Numbered from the stretch's first letter, positions 1-12,164 are shown. The stretch is DNA of 64,000 bases from Malania oleifera (GCF_029873635.1 NC_080426.1:50916093-50980092); one strand, 5' to 3'. Notes: a model not told the origin generated them from the letters alone. Made by a program: numbers and translations.

Positions 1-153
1 CTAAAATAACTTGAGAGGAGATAGTGAGTAAGGATTTAATATTCTTGAATCTATCAAAAGAAATGGTCCATGATCTCATAAATTAGCGGAAAAGGATTCA
101 TATAGCTGACCCCACTTAGTGGGACTAAGGCTTGGTTTTGTTGTTGTTGTGTT
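1..153 (+). mobile_element. 3' part of an Au-like SINE
   Basis: The stretch ends in the block GACCCCACTTAGTGGGACTA followed by AAGGCTTGG and a (TTG)n-like tail at about 137-153. This is the widespread 3' end of plant Au-type SINEs, recognised from memory of the family. The tRNA-like 5' end with the pol III boxes would lie upstream of the window. It is in the same orientation as the downstream BTB gene and probably lies in one of its introns. Family assignment is likely but was not checked by a search. Confidence 0.6.
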
Positions 154-201
154 GTATCTTATTTATCATGAGAATTTGTCATCTTAGTTTCATTGCTCAT
201 G

Positions 202-244
202 AAAGGTTGCATCTTGTTTTACTAACTAAAGAAATGCAACCTTT
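202..244. repeat. short perfect inverted repeat in presumed intron
   Basis: AAAGGTTGCAT (202-212) is matched by its exact reverse complement at 234-244, leaving a 21-base loop. It lies between the SINE tail and the splice acceptor of the BTB gene. It could be a tiny transposon remnant or a chance hairpin. No function can be assigned. Confidence 0.5.
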
Positions 245-452
245 TAAGTAAATTAGCACCTATTCTTTCTTGGCTTGACAAGACTGGATTAAGCTTGATT
301 TTTTGACCTCTTGTAACATAGAAAGCCAGGCTACCTTCCATTCTGGTTTGTGCGGGTCAATTCAGGATAAGCTCTCTTTTTATCTGATATTAGAGATTAT
401 TGTCGTTATCATTTGCCATTTTCCTTTTTGAAAGCTTAGCTCTTTTGGTCAG

Positions 453-1266
453 GTTCCATGAAGAGGTGATGGGATTGCCTTTAGCTGGAATTGAAGCAGT
501 TTTGTCCAGTGATGATCTCCAGGTTGCATCAGAGGATGCAGTATATGACTTTGTATTGAAGTGGGCCAGGGGTCAGTACCCAAAACTTGAGGATCGGCGA
601 GAAGTCCTTGGTTCACGCCTCGCTCGGTTCATTCGTTTCCCTTACATGACCTGTCGTAAGCTTAAGAAGGTATTAACTTGTAATGACTTTGATCATGACC
701 TTGCATCCAAGGTTGTGCTTGAGGCCCTCTTTTTTAAGGCTGAAGCTCCACACCGGCAACGAATGCTGGCTGCAGAGGAGTCTGCTGTCACGAATCGCCG
801 CTTTGTGGAACGAGCCTACAAGTATCGACCAGTCAAGGTGGTCGAGTTTGAACTTCCCCGGCAGCAGTGTGTGGTGTACCTGGATTTGAAGCGGGAGGAG
901 TGCGCAAATTTGTTTCCATCAGGTCGGGTGTATTCACAGGCATTCCACTTGGGTGGACAAGGGTTCTTCCTCTCAGCGCACTGCAACATGGACCAGCAGA
1001 TGTCTTTCCATTGCTTTGGGCTGTTTTTGGGAATGCAAGAAAAGGGTTCAGTGACTTTTGCAGTAGACTACGAGTTTGCAGCAAGGTCAAAGCCAACGGA
1101 GGAGTACATTAGCAAATATAAAGGCAATTATGTGTTTACTGGGGGCAAGGCAGTTGGCTACCGAAACTTATTTGGCATACAGTGGACTTCCTTCATGGCC
1201 GAGGACAGTCTTTACTTCATAAATGGCAACCTCCATCTCAGGGCTGAGCTTACCATCAGGCACTAA
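453..1266 (+). CDS. POB1: POB1/LRB-type BTB-BACK protein, 3' coding exon (partial)
   Basis: The reading frame matches the C-terminal half of plant POB1 / LIGHT-RESPONSE BTB proteins, nuclear substrate adaptors of CUL3 ubiquitin ligases (family knowledge). Visible are the BACK-domain segment ([18 protein letters not shown], then [20 protein letters not shown]) and the highly conserved C-terminal half, including [49 protein letters not shown] and a terminal [11 protein letters not shown] before TAA. The exon is taken to start at 453, after a pyrimidine-rich tract ending TTTTGGTCAG. The open frame extends upstream to 400, but those residues look like translated intron. The first codon is split across the intron. 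The BTB domain and 5' exons lie left of the window. No stops or frameshifts are seen, so this looks like a functional gene. The exact paralogue (POB1 or another LRB) is less certain than the family. Confidence 0.9.
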
Positions 1267-2610
1267 CTCTTTCTCAGAGCTTCTAATCAACTTGTCGCTA
1301 ACCTTTTATTTTTTGGGCCCCTTTTTGGCACGAGCAAGACAAAAGCCTAATTATGGAATCATGTTATGCTATTGATGTTATTTGAAGTTAAAAATTATCC
1401 AAAATAGTCCTTTGTGCCAAATTGCAATCGCAATTAGAAAGGTAGCAAATGTAAATGGGGTTGACTTTATGGAGGTTTTAAGGGTTTCTTTTCTGTTCTA
1501 TTTTGTTGTTAACGCAGTCTTGTGATATTTTTGACCAAACTGTTTCAATGTGCTTGTTTGGAAACCTTAAAAGAGGAATAATTGAAAATGGCTGCCAAAT
1601 GTGCAAAATTTGAAATCAGAATGAAAACTACAATTGAATGTTGTCGTGCCATGTTCTTCTGATGAGTAATGCTGCGAAATTTGGATGAATTTTCAATTGA
1701 ATGCTGTTGTTCCCTCCTGTTGGGGTGGTTGTATTAGGACAGATGTTTTTATTGAATTGTCAGAAATAAAAAAAAAAAACATATATTTTGACTGGACTGC
1801 GGAAACAATTTATATGTTGGTTGTTGTGGTGGCCCAAAAAAAAAAAAAAAAAAAAAAAAAAAACAGAAAAAGGAAAAAAAACCAGTTATGATGCCAATGA
1901 AATGGGTGTTCTGCTCGTCACCATATACGGCTGCGAATTTGTCGAGCCGTCTGCAGTTATTCGGTGCTCATTTGATAATAGGTTCATTTGGGTTTACTAT
2001 AAATGAGTCCATGTGTTAAAATTTTGAACTTGAAAACTAAACGAGTTGAGCTTAAGCTAGATAATACTTACTAAGCACGGGAACTGATTCATTTAACCAA
2101 CTCATAACCTAAATTGTTTAAAAAACTCAATTCATAGGATTGTTTAAGACTTAATTAAGAATTAACTAAAGATGTAAATTCATTAATTTTGTAATATGTA
2201 AGATAAAAAATAAACTTATCTTTTTGCTTGGTAGGAGATTCATTAAATTATATATTTGATTTAGAGTTTATTTTAAACTAAGTATTTTCTCTTTAATCAT
2301 CACTACTCACATTGTTTTTTAGCTTATATAAATTTTCAACAATAGTAAAACACAAAATTAAATATTAATTTTCTATTTCAATAAGATATTTATATTTAAT
2401 TTTAAAGCTCATTAATATATAATTTATAATTTTAACAAGATTATTCTTGGCTCGTTTAGGCTCGCTTTAAGCCTAATTAATAAATGAGTCAAATATGAAC
2501 AAGATTGAACTCGACTCGTTTAGTTAATGAGCTTAACTTGAGCTTGGTTTAAGAGCTCATTTATTAAAGGAGTAAAGCCCGAGCATTTTAAAATTTATCT
2601 CGACTTGACC
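1267..2610. other. POB1 3' UTR and AT-rich intergenic DNA
   Basis: This holds the 3' UTR of the BTB gene (no polyadenylation site can be fixed) and then repetitive AT-rich DNA. It includes an A28 tract at 1836-1863. At about 2036-2590 there are copies of a motif like ACTAAACGAGT followed by GAGCTTAA, appearing on both strands (for example 2036-2056 and, inverted, near 2505-2525). This suggests a decayed foldback element. No coding region is supported. Confidence 0.5.
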
Positions 2611-3026
2611 TGTTAAAAGAGTTCTCAAGCACTGTGATGTTACTTTTCACAAATTCAAAGCATTGGAAATTAGAGAGCACAACAAATGCCTCGAGATTTT
2701 TTAATTGCTGCCAACAACTTGGAATATCTTTATTGCACACCAACATTTCTTTTATTGCTGATGGCTAAGGACTCCAACATGCAATATGGGCTCTTGTGAT
2801 GTATTATTGCTCATACAATATGGGCTCTTGTGATTTATTATTGTTGCCTTCACACCAACACAACAACATGGCAGCAGCTCAGGAGTGGTGGCTAAGGAAT
2901 GCAACAAATGTGTATATAAGTCTGTATTTTGGCATAATATTGTGTGGAAGAAAATTCTGAATCAATGGAAATTATTTGAGGCATTTTGTCAAACACTTGT
3001 TTTGCATTCTATTATTTACTTTAGCA
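2611..3026 (+). repeat. 5' LTR of Copia A with primer-binding site
   Basis: It starts TGTTAAAAGA and ends TTTAGCA, followed at once by a primer-binding site like initiator-Met tRNA (TGGTATCCAGAGCC, 3027-3040). It aligns along its length with 57619-58045, including the block GGAGTGGTGGCTAAGGAATG and the TATATAAG promoter-like segment near 2914. Length is 416 bp. Confidence 0.9.
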
Positions 3027-3105
3027 TGGTATCCAGAGCCAAGTAAAGGACTTACGTCCATCACCATTTTTTTTTTCTTTTTTTCTCCTCTGTTCTTTAA
3101 CCACT

Positions 3106-3878
3106 ATGGCCTCTTCATACTCCTCCGACAAATCCCAAACACCTCCTCCCATCGACACCACAATTCTAAACTTGGCTAGTCATTTTATTACCATTAAACT
3201 TAATATTGAAATTTTCTTGCTTTGGAAAGCCCAAATGGTTCCCTTCCTTAAAGGCAACCAATTGTATAGCCATGTTGATGGATCTTCCATCATCCCTCCA
3301 CCAACGATTGATAATATTCCCAACCTAGAACACACCCGATGGCTTTTTCTTGATTAACTCATCATTTTAGCCATCAATTCTTCCTTGTCTGATCATGTTC
3401 TCGTGCAGGTTCTGGAATGCACCACCTTGTATGAAGTCTAGACCACCTTACACAATCTATTCGCAGGTCAGTCTTCGGCTCATGTTATACAAACGTAGTA
3501 CTAGCATGCTACACTTAAGAAAGGGGCAGAGTCGATTACTGAATATTTTCACAAAGCTAAGACACTCGCTGCCTCACTTGGAGCAGCTAGTAAAACTCTC
3601 TCCCCATCTAAATTCTTTGTGTATTTACTGGGTTGTCTCAGCACCGACTACGATTCTTTGGTTACCTCTCTCACAACCAGACCCGATCCCTTATATCCCC
3701 ATCAAATCTACAGCTACCTACTAAACCATGAATCTCACCTAAATCATCAAGCCCAAACTCTTCTTACGGGCAATCCACTGACAACCAACCTTACTACCAC
3801 AAAAACACCCCCATCCTTTCAGTCATCACATAGGAGACGAGGGGGTCGAACCTTTCGTCGGGGACGGGGTCAGAGTAG
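3106..3878 (+). pseudogene. gag of Copia A, N-terminal part, broken
   Basis: The ATG at 3106 opens a gag typical of small Copia elements, with FLLWKAQMVPFLKGNQLY and then HVDGSS. The frame hits a stop at about 3356 and continues recognisably in shifted frames (SSLSDHVLVQVLE, then KTLAASLGAA, then TDYDSLVTSLTTRPDPL) to the basic stretch RRRGGRTFRRGRGQSRG just before 3879. There the coding is cut by the left LTR of element B, and the zinc knuckle that should follow is found at 48182. Several stops and at least one frameshift make it non-functional. Confidence 0.85.
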
Positions 3879-3883
3879 AGGTA

Positions 3884-4378
3884 TGTTGTGTTATGTGGCT
3901 CATATACTTGATGAGATGCATAAACAAGGAAGAAGAGATAGTGGAAAATCACAAGTGCTGAGGAGCAGTAGGGAAATTGTCGGCGGTTTAGCAGCAAATT
4001 TCAGACAATTTGCATACAGTCTTCAACCATCGACGGTTTGGCTTGGGAACCCAACACAGATTTTCAAAATTTGAATGTAAAAGTTAAGTTGGTTGGGTGT
4101 TTGGAGGTAAACCTACATAGTGTTTACATATACATCATTCTGGATGTATTATTAGAGAGAGAAGATCATTGTAAGAAGTATTGTATTGTGTCCTTTGACA
4201 CTTATATAGTGAAACTTTGCCGATTGCTGCCGTAGATGTAAGCATTGCCAAACCACGTAATTCTTTGCCTTGTTATTATTGCTTTCATATATATACTGCG
4301 TGCGTGTGTTCCATATTTGTTCTTCATTAGTTGCTGCATTTAATTTCCGCTATGCAAAATTCGAGTTTATTTACAACA
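3884..4378 (+). repeat. 5' LTR of Copia B
   Basis: It runs from TGTTGTGTTATGTGG to TTTACAACA, is 495 bp long, and pairs with 47618-48138. The degenerate primer-binding site ATTAGTATGAGAGC follows at 4379. A pair of ACCATCGACGGTTTGGC-like motifs at about 3977-4042 is a diverged copy of the CG-palindrome cluster seen more clearly in the 3' LTR. Confidence 0.88.
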
Positions 4379-4401
4379 ATTAGTATGAGAGCGTTGTTGT
4401 T

Positions 4402-4581
4402 ATGCCATCAAACACTTTATCTGAAAAATTTGATGTTGTCAAATTTGATGGAATCAGAAACTTCAGTTTGTGGCAGAGAAGAGTGAAAGATTTGCTTGTG
4501 CAATAAGGGATGGTGACGACCTTCTATAGTGTTCAACTAGAAGGTATGGATGAGGCTAATTGGAAGGAATTAGAGGCAAAG
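4402..4581 (+). pseudogene. gag start of Copia B, cut by solo LTR C
   Basis: The ATG at 4402 begins a gag reading MPSNTLSEKFDVVKFDG, then NFSLWQRRVKDLLVQ, a TAA stop, and DEANWKELEAK. This is the N-terminus of Tnt1/TORK-like gag. The frame ends at 4581 where solo LTR C is inserted and resumes at 6572. The in-frame stop after DLLVQ makes it inactive. Confidence 0.82.
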
Positions 4582-6566
4582 TGTGACGCCCCGAACCCGC
4601 AGATGGGTCTCAGGTATGAATATAGTAACCTAACCTGTCTTTGTATCAATTCAAACATACATGATACAATACAATAAGAGGGTCTGACCTCGTGGGGTAC
4701 ACAGATGCCCTATACACATACACATATACATCCATACCCATCAGTTACGCAACGAAAAATGCTTCATCTGTCTATATAACACACCATACCAGAGTCTGTA
4801 CAAAGCTAGGATACACGAACCTATACAATACTAAGGTATACAATCCCATAAATACCGTACATACTCCGGGTGTCTACAAAACCATCACGACAACTTGGTT
4901 ACAAAATCTCGTACCTTATCAGGTACTAACAGTAGCTAATGACACCCCCGCTTCCGATTGCTAGGATGCTAAAGATGGCTACCTGATGGATCTGAAAACA
5001 TTGTACGTACATTCGGGGTGAGACACTTCTCAGTAAGGAAGAAAGCAGGTTATATTAGTGTGTGACATACCAGTGTTATTTTACGCAAAACATAACACTA
5101 TACAATACGATACAGTTCGAAAACATTTCCATACAGTTCCAGTATTTTCACAAATTCATTCCAGTACATACGATACCCAAAACATACGATTGGTGTCATC
5201 ACACTAATACACAACTATACTATGAAACTGAAGTTTCACAGCAATTACATTGCTAATACGATGTAGCTCACACTAGTATGCAACTACTCAATGAATTCAA
5301 AGTCTCACAACGATTACATTGCCAACATGCAACTACTCCATGAAACCCGAGACTTCACAGTAATTACATTGCCAATACAGTGTAGCTCACACCCCTCAGT
5401 GACCAGTCGGGATATGTAGTGATCTTTCATACCCTCGGATATAAAGTTAGACACTCTCACCCACGGTTTTCACACCGGTACATGGCGCAGTGTACGGTAA
5501 TTACCCACCACTAGCCGATTTCACAAAACCTGGAATCATTTTGGAGCTCACACAACTATACATGTCAGCGTACGGTAATTAGCCGCCACATAGCTATTTT
5601 ACAAAATACCTGGAATAATTATATACAACCATACATACCACACTTATTTGGTTTACGACAAATCATATTGTTTTCCAATTAAAGTATACAGTTTATTCAA
5701 ATATGGATAACAATCATCTCAATAATACAGTTTAAACAAAACAAACGGTTTTCCAAACAAAGCAGAGATAATACTTGAAATCCCCAAATTTTCTTGAAAA
5801 TAGTAACACGAAAATCCCATATTTTACCTGATAGATTTCCCCAAATAAGTTACCAAAACATACATACGATCGTAGCCTACAAGCTTACCGATCTTGATTT
5901 TGAAAATAAACTGAACCCCTTACCTTAACCCGAATTCCAACTATGAACTCTACGGTTCCCAAAACTACGAACCGAGGCTTCAAAACCTACAAACCACAGT
6001 ACAATACATGCTTACAATTTGTATCACTACACATATTTTGAATCAGAAACGAAAACCGAACCTTACATTGATTTTAGCTCGAAATCGAAAAACACTCAAA
6101 ACGAGATTTTGATCCACTAGAAACGTAGAGTATCCTTCCCTGATCCTCGCAGTAATGTTGGATTTACGAATCAGATGATGAACAACGAAGAAATCAAGAG
6201 AGAGAGAGAGAGTTTCGAGTTCTAGAGAGAGAGGGAGAGAAAATCAAGCTAACTTAGCTTGGAAGCAACCCTTTTGGATATTTATAGCCATTTGACTTGG
6301 GTGAATTCGTCGACGAATTGGCGTCCTCGTCGATGAGTTCGCCATTGCCTTCATCGACTAGATGGTGGCCTCGTCGACGAGCTGAAGTTCCATATTTTTG
6401 CCAAAATCCCTCGAGATCTCCTTGTCGACAAGACACTAAATTTCATCACCGAGAACAGAAGGGACTTCGTCGACGAACTTTGGTTTCGTCGACGAAGCTT
6501 GCCCAAATTACCACTTTACCCTTCTTTCAAATATTAAATCCACATACTACGATTCGGGTTCTTACA
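4582..6566 (-). mobile_element. solo LTR C (Gypsy, Tekay-like), in B gag
   Basis: A 1985-bp LTR with no internal region, flanked by a perfect 5-bp TSD CAAAG (4577-4581 and 6567-6571). On the + strand it begins TGTGACGCCCCGAACCC and ends CGGGTTCTTACA. On the minus strand it therefore begins like the LTRs of elements E and F (TGTAAGAACCC). It contains the shared box at 5015-5039, GA-rich DNA at 6200-6240, a minus-strand TATAAATA (6279-6287) and a CG-palindrome cluster at 6305-6500. Solo LTRs form by recombination between the two LTRs of a full element. Confidence 0.9.
6305..6500 (-). promoter_or_regulatory. CG-palindrome cluster in U3 of solo LTR C
   Basis: It holds at least six copies of a near-palindromic decamer related to TCGTCGACGA (for example at about 6308, 6327, 6373, 6423, 6469 and 6488). 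The cluster lies on the upstream side of the minus-strand TATAAATA at 6279-6287. Its position suggests an LTR promoter element, but binding is inferred only. Confidence 0.5.
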
Positions 6567-6571
6567 CAAAG

Positions 6572-9190
6572 GTTGTTGCTACAATACGATTGTGTTTAGC
6601 CGATGAAGTGCTTTATCACGTCATGGAGGAAGATTCTCATGTGGCTATTTGGAAAAAAACTTGAAAGTCGGTACATGTCCAAATCCTTTACTAACAAACT
6701 TTTTCTTAAGTAGCGTCTTTATTGGCTTAATATGGTGGATGGCTCAAACTAGAACCAACACATCAACGCATTTAATCAAATCATAAATGATTTAATGCGG
6801 GTTGATGTGAATTTGAAGTGGATGATAAGACGTTGATGCTACTAAACTTCTTACCAGCAACTCACATGTATGAAAACCTGGCTACCACTCTTACATGGGG
6901 GAAAGAGACCCTAAATTTGGAAGAGGTGACAAGTGCGTTGTTGGGGTTTCATCAAAGGATGAAAGGCTGTGATGAATATTCACACAGAGAAGGACTTGTG
7001 GTGCAAGGTAGCCATGATTGTGGGAGAGGAAAAATAAAAAATGGATCTAGTCAAAAGTCCCAAACTCAATTCAAGAAGAAAAAGGATATCCAATGTTATA
7101 AGTGCGATAAAAAGGGACACATTAAACTAGAGTGTCCGAATTGGAAGACAGGAAACTCTAAAAAGCATGAAGGGACTTCAAAATTAGCAAATGTAGTTCA
7201 AGAAGAAAATTCAGTTTGTAGTGATGGTAATGTACATTCAGTTTTGTTGGAGTCAGATCACCTTACAAACTCATGGATCCTAGACTCGATATGTTCTTAT
7301 CATATGAATCCAAATAAGGAGTGGTTCAGCACTAATAGGTTGGTAAATTCAGGTTCAATTCTTATGGGCAATGATGTCTCTTGTAAAATCATTGGCATAG
7401 GAAGTGTTAGAATTAAAATGTTTGATGGTGCTGAAAGAACCTTGAGGAATGTAAGACAAACACTAGACCTATGGAAGAGTCTCATTTCACTTGACACTTT
7501 GGATTGTAATGGATTCAATTACAAGTCCGAAAGTTGGATTATGAAGGTGTGCAAAGGTAATCTGACGGTGATGAAAGGGCAAAAATTAGATGAAAATATT
7601 TATATACTGTAGGGAACTATTGTAGTAGGTGGAGCTGCAGTCGTAGATTTTGAATTTGATGAAACCGTTTTGTAGCATATGCGGCTTGGGCATATGGGTG
7701 AACATGGTATGAAAGAACTTCACAAGAGAAAACTTTTGAAAGGTATGAAAATACGTAAGCTGAATTTTTGCAAGTTTTGTGTTCTCAGGAAACAAAATAG
7801 GGCACAATTCAAATAAACTATTCAAAATACAGAAGGTATTCTTGATTATATACATTCTGATGTTTGGGGGCCTGTTAGAGTAGCATCACGAGGAGGACAT
7901 GTTTACTTTGCGAGTTTTGTTGATGACTACTCATGAAAAGTTTGGTTATACTTCATGCGACACAAGTTTGATATGTTTACCAAGTTTAAGTTGTGGAAAG
8001 TTGAAGTGGAAAACCAGACTGGGAGGAGAATCAAATGCCTCAAGTCAGAAAATGAGACTAAATATGTTGATTCTAGGTTCATAGAGTTTTGTGAGCAGCA
8101 AGGCATTAGGAGACATTTCATTGTTCGTAGAACACCTCAATAAAATGGCGTGGTTGAAAGGATGAATCGAACTCTAGCTGAAAGAGTTTGGTGTCTCTGG
8201 CTTAATGCAGGGCTACTGAAGAACTTCTGGGCTGAAGCGGTTAGTATGACTTGTTTCTCGGTAAACTGATCACCAAGGGTATCACTAGATGGGAAAGTGG
8301 CAGAGGAGGTTTGGACAAGAAATGTAGTAGAATATTTCGGATTGAAGGTATTTGGTTGTTTGGACTATGTTCACATGTCTAGTGAGAAGAGATCGAAACT
8401 TGACACAAAGTCTAGACGCTGCATCTTTTTGGGATATCAAAAGGGCGTGAAGGGGTTCAAGCTGTGGGATCCAATGACAAACAAGGTGGTGATCAATAAG
8501 GATGTATTTTTTGATGAGAAAACTATGGTGAAGCATATTCAAGAATTTGATGAAGAGAAATAGGAGCCACAAAACTAGAGCAGTGACGAACATGCTGTGT
8601 AGGCAGAGGTAGAAACTCAAGGAAATGATAATGATCTTGGTCCCTCGATTGCAAGGCATTCTAACTTGGGAAACCAACAAGTCAACAATATTCCTATATG
8701 GAGATCCAGACGCACTATCAAACCACCGCAAAGGTATGAGTTTGAAAAGTTAGTGTCTTACTACTTTTCAAGAGGCAGTGCACTGTCAGGAGAAAAGTAG
8801 GTGGATAGATGCTATGATTGAGGAAATGGAATCGCTGCATAAGAATCAAACTTAGGAGTTGGTGGAGCTTCCAAATGGGAAGAGGGCAATAGGTTGCAAA
8901 TGAGTACATAGGAAGAAGGAAGCAATTTCAAAAAATGAAGGAGAGAAATTCAAGGTACGATTAGTGGCAAAGGGGTACTCACAAAAAAAGGGAATAAATT
9001 ATGATGAAATCTTTTTATCCGTGGTCCGACACACTTTTGTCAGGGTAGTGTTGGGGTTAGTAGCTCATTATGATCTGTATTTGGAACAAATGGATGTGAA
9101 GATGACATTTCTCCATGGTGACTTTGAGGAACATATTTATATGGTATAGCCGGAGGGATTCAATGAACCCGCGTAAGAATAATTAGTTTG
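6572..9190 (+). pseudogene. gag-protease-integrase-RT start of Copia B, broken
   Basis: Gag resumes after solo LTR C. Features in order: an intact CCHC zinc knuckle (CYKCDKKGHIKLEC, about 7092-7133); a protease segment WILDSICSYHM in which the expected catalytic DSG reads DSI (about 7275); a pre-integrase block (HMRLGHMGEHG, about 7675); and integrase with HSDVWGP, FVDDYS, LKSENETKY (the usual second catalytic Asp of RSDNGGEY replaced by Glu) and NGVVERMNRTL. Beyond lies the integrase C-terminal region (CIFLGYQKGVKGFKLWDP). From about 8940 come RT blocks such as KGYSQKKGINYDEI and LEQMDVKMTFLHGDFEEHIY. Many in-frame stops. RT is cut at 9195 by element G and resumes at 46392. Confidence 0.87.
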
Positions 9191-10393
9191 CAAGTTAAAA
9201 AGTAAGGTGTACTCCCAAGAGTCCGGGGGGGGGGGGGGATGAATTGGGTTTTTAAAATTTTATTTGAAACCACTTTGATTTTACAAATTATTTTGGTTAA
9301 ATATTAACCCCTTTTTCAATTTGAGTTAATTTGCAATCACACTGTACAACACAACAATTTCACATGTACAATTGATTTGTAATAACCAATACTCAATCCA
9401 AGACTTAGTATTTATTTATGAATAATAATGATAACCAAAACTTAAATATTCAAATTCTAGCTTTTCAATATCAATCCAATCAATAGGGTGAGCTTGATAT
9501 CGCAATATGAAATAAAATAGAAAATTCAACCAAACTTTCAAAATTTAAATATTGATATCAAAGAAGTATCTTGAATTTAAGTACGTAACCAACCAATATA
9601 TTAATGAGCTTTTGTAGTGACCTGCTTATTTTACCATCCTATTTTTTTTTCATGATAATAAAACCGATATAATAAACCTTGCAGCTTATAATCAACCTGA
9701 ACTCGTGGGAATCAGGGATACATCAGAAATGCAACACGGAAGCCTAAGCAGCAGGAAATATAAAATCATATACATTTCAATGTACCATTCCACACAATAC
9801 CAGAATTTACTACATCCATCACATAACTACATACAATCCAAAAGAGTCTTGGTGTCACCTCCCACAAAATCCATCTAACCCTATCAAAATACTTACCCTT
9901 TAGAAAGGATAGATCAGTTGTAACTACCTCTGCGGAGCTTTATCCGCTCTCCTATTTGGGGCTCTTGAAATGTTCATATAATTTGGGGTGAGACACCTCT
10001 CAATAAGGGAAATTAACTAATACCAGTGTGTGACAACATGAATATTTCTGTGTTATACCTAAAAGCATACATAAGCATATTTAGTGAAACTGTCTGTATC
10101 ATATCTGGGAAAACATATATAATCATATCATGATAGAACATACTGGATTTCCATAAGCATAATTCATTTCTTATGATAATAATATAAAAAAAACCCTGGT
10201 AGGTTAGCTAGCTGGTGTCATGTCTTACCCCCACATGATTGGATTGTGTGGCCTGAAAGCGGGACCTGACAACGGCTAACTGACCACTGCCAAGTCAAAG
10301 TAAATGTTTGTAAGTACGATGGGTTTGCTAGACCTGGTCCGTACACCAGGGGTGCCAACACTTTAATAAACCACATCGACTATCCATCCTCAT

Positions 10394-11961
10394 TGTCATG
10401 CCCCGAACCCAATAATTGGACTTGAGGGTGAAAAAGTAACCTAACCTGTCCCTGTATCACCAAAATCAAGATACAATAAAATGAATGAGGGTCCGACCCC
10501 GTGGGATTCCCAGGCACCCTATACACATTCACATACACAATAGAAACACAGTGGAAGATAAGTCTTTCTGTACACAATTTGTACCATACCAGAGTCTATA
10601 CAAAGGAGTCAAACTTCACAAAAACACAACATAACCTGGGTGACAACCATAACCACAAAAGTCAACCCGATACAGCCCTAGTACTTACCCAAGTACCTCT
10701 TGCAGTACACTGACCACTATGCTCCCAACACTAGGATGCTAGTTCCGGTTACTAGAAGGAGCTGAAAAATATGTACGTACAATAGGGGTGAGACACCTCT
10801 CAATAAAGGCAAATACATGTTATATTGGTGTGTGGCATTCGAGTGTTATTATGACAGCAAAACATACACAATTAAATGCAATTTTCAGTACTTCCAAAAA
10901 AAGTTTCAAAACAGTGCATACACGCACACACACACGATCAAGTAACCCAGTGTTGTGACACCCTTTGGCCCGAAGCCAGCCCGCGATACTCGGCATCGAA
11001 TCGTAGTCGGCCCGTGATACACGGTGTCCCCGGCACATGGCGAACCCTAGGCTCCCATGGCATCATACTGATAAAAACTAGTGGATCCACACCCTTCGGT
11101 GATTAGCCAGTAAGGCTCACGCCCTTGGATATAGAGTCAGACACTCTTGCCAAACATGACAGGCGATAAACACACGCCCTCGGATATAGAGTCGGACACT
11201 CTTTTAGTACTTGGAACAACTGAAACCCAGTTCCTATTGCATTTCATCAAAACACAACCATGGATGCTCCTATAATCAAATAAACCACACCCATTTGGTA
11301 ATCTATAAATCATGATTTTCCAAGTGTATATAGTTTAATAAAGTCAAGGCATGACCATCCCTAACACAATACATAACACAGTATACCAAAGGTTTTCCAA
11401 CAAAACCAGGGATTGTAGCCTAATACTCCCTTTTTCCTAAAAACTATTACATGAAAAACCCACAGTTTTACCTGTTAGATTTCCCCAAATAAGTAACCAA
11501 AACACACATAGGACTGTAAACCATAGTTCTACCGAATCCGATTTCAAAAGTAACCGACATAAACTGAATCCCCTTACCTTTTCTTGAATGACAAATCCTG
11601 AACTCCAAGGCCCCTAAACCACGAACCGAGTTCCAAAACCTACAACCCACAGTACAAAACTCGCTCACAACTCTGTTACCTATAAGACTACTGAATCAGA
11701 ACTGAAAACCGAGCCTTACCTCTATTTTGGGCCAAAACCTGAGAATACCCGAAACGAAAATCCAATCCGTAGAACTTGTAGAGAATCCTTCCCTGATCCT
11801 CGTGGTAATGTCGTATCTACGATTCCCGCTACATACGACAAAGAAATCTAGAGAGATAGAAAGAGAATTTGAGTTTTCTTAGTTGAGAAGTAATGACAAT
11901 ATCTATTTATAACCCTTCACTTAATTAATTAATTCCCTATATCATGATTCGGGTTCTTACA
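10394..11961 (-). mobile_element. solo LTR I (Gypsy, Tekay-like), in J
   Basis: A 1568-bp LTR with a perfect TSD CTCAT (10389-10393 and 11962-11966). It starts TGTCATGCCCCGAACCC and ends CGGGTTCTTACA on the + strand, so it is related to C, E and F in minus orientation. The shared box is at 10785-10809 and the minus-strand TATA at about 11904-11912. Unlike its relatives, only about 49 bases separate the TATA from the LTR end, and the palindrome cluster is absent. Confidence 0.9.
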
Positions 11962-12164
11962 CTCATGTTGCCCGTACGACAGTGATAACACAATATCATG
12001 ATCATCATGAACACATAGCTATAGTACCGTGCACGTGTAAGCCTAAACCAAGCCAACCAGGTTTTGATAACATATAACATATTTCAAACAGTGATACAAG
12101 GCTATTTCATAATAATAATTGCCAAGTTAATATCATCATATCATTTTTTCATATATAGAAAATC

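Noticed and set aside
400-452. Upstream extension of the POB1 reading frame ([17 protein letters not shown])
   Set aside because: It begins with TTG, is hydrophobic translated intron sequence unlike the family, and ends at a good pyrimidine-rich splice acceptor at 451-452.
1685-2006. Lys-rich small ORFs after POB1
   Set aside because: They come from reading through an A28 tract. No homology or start context supports a gene.
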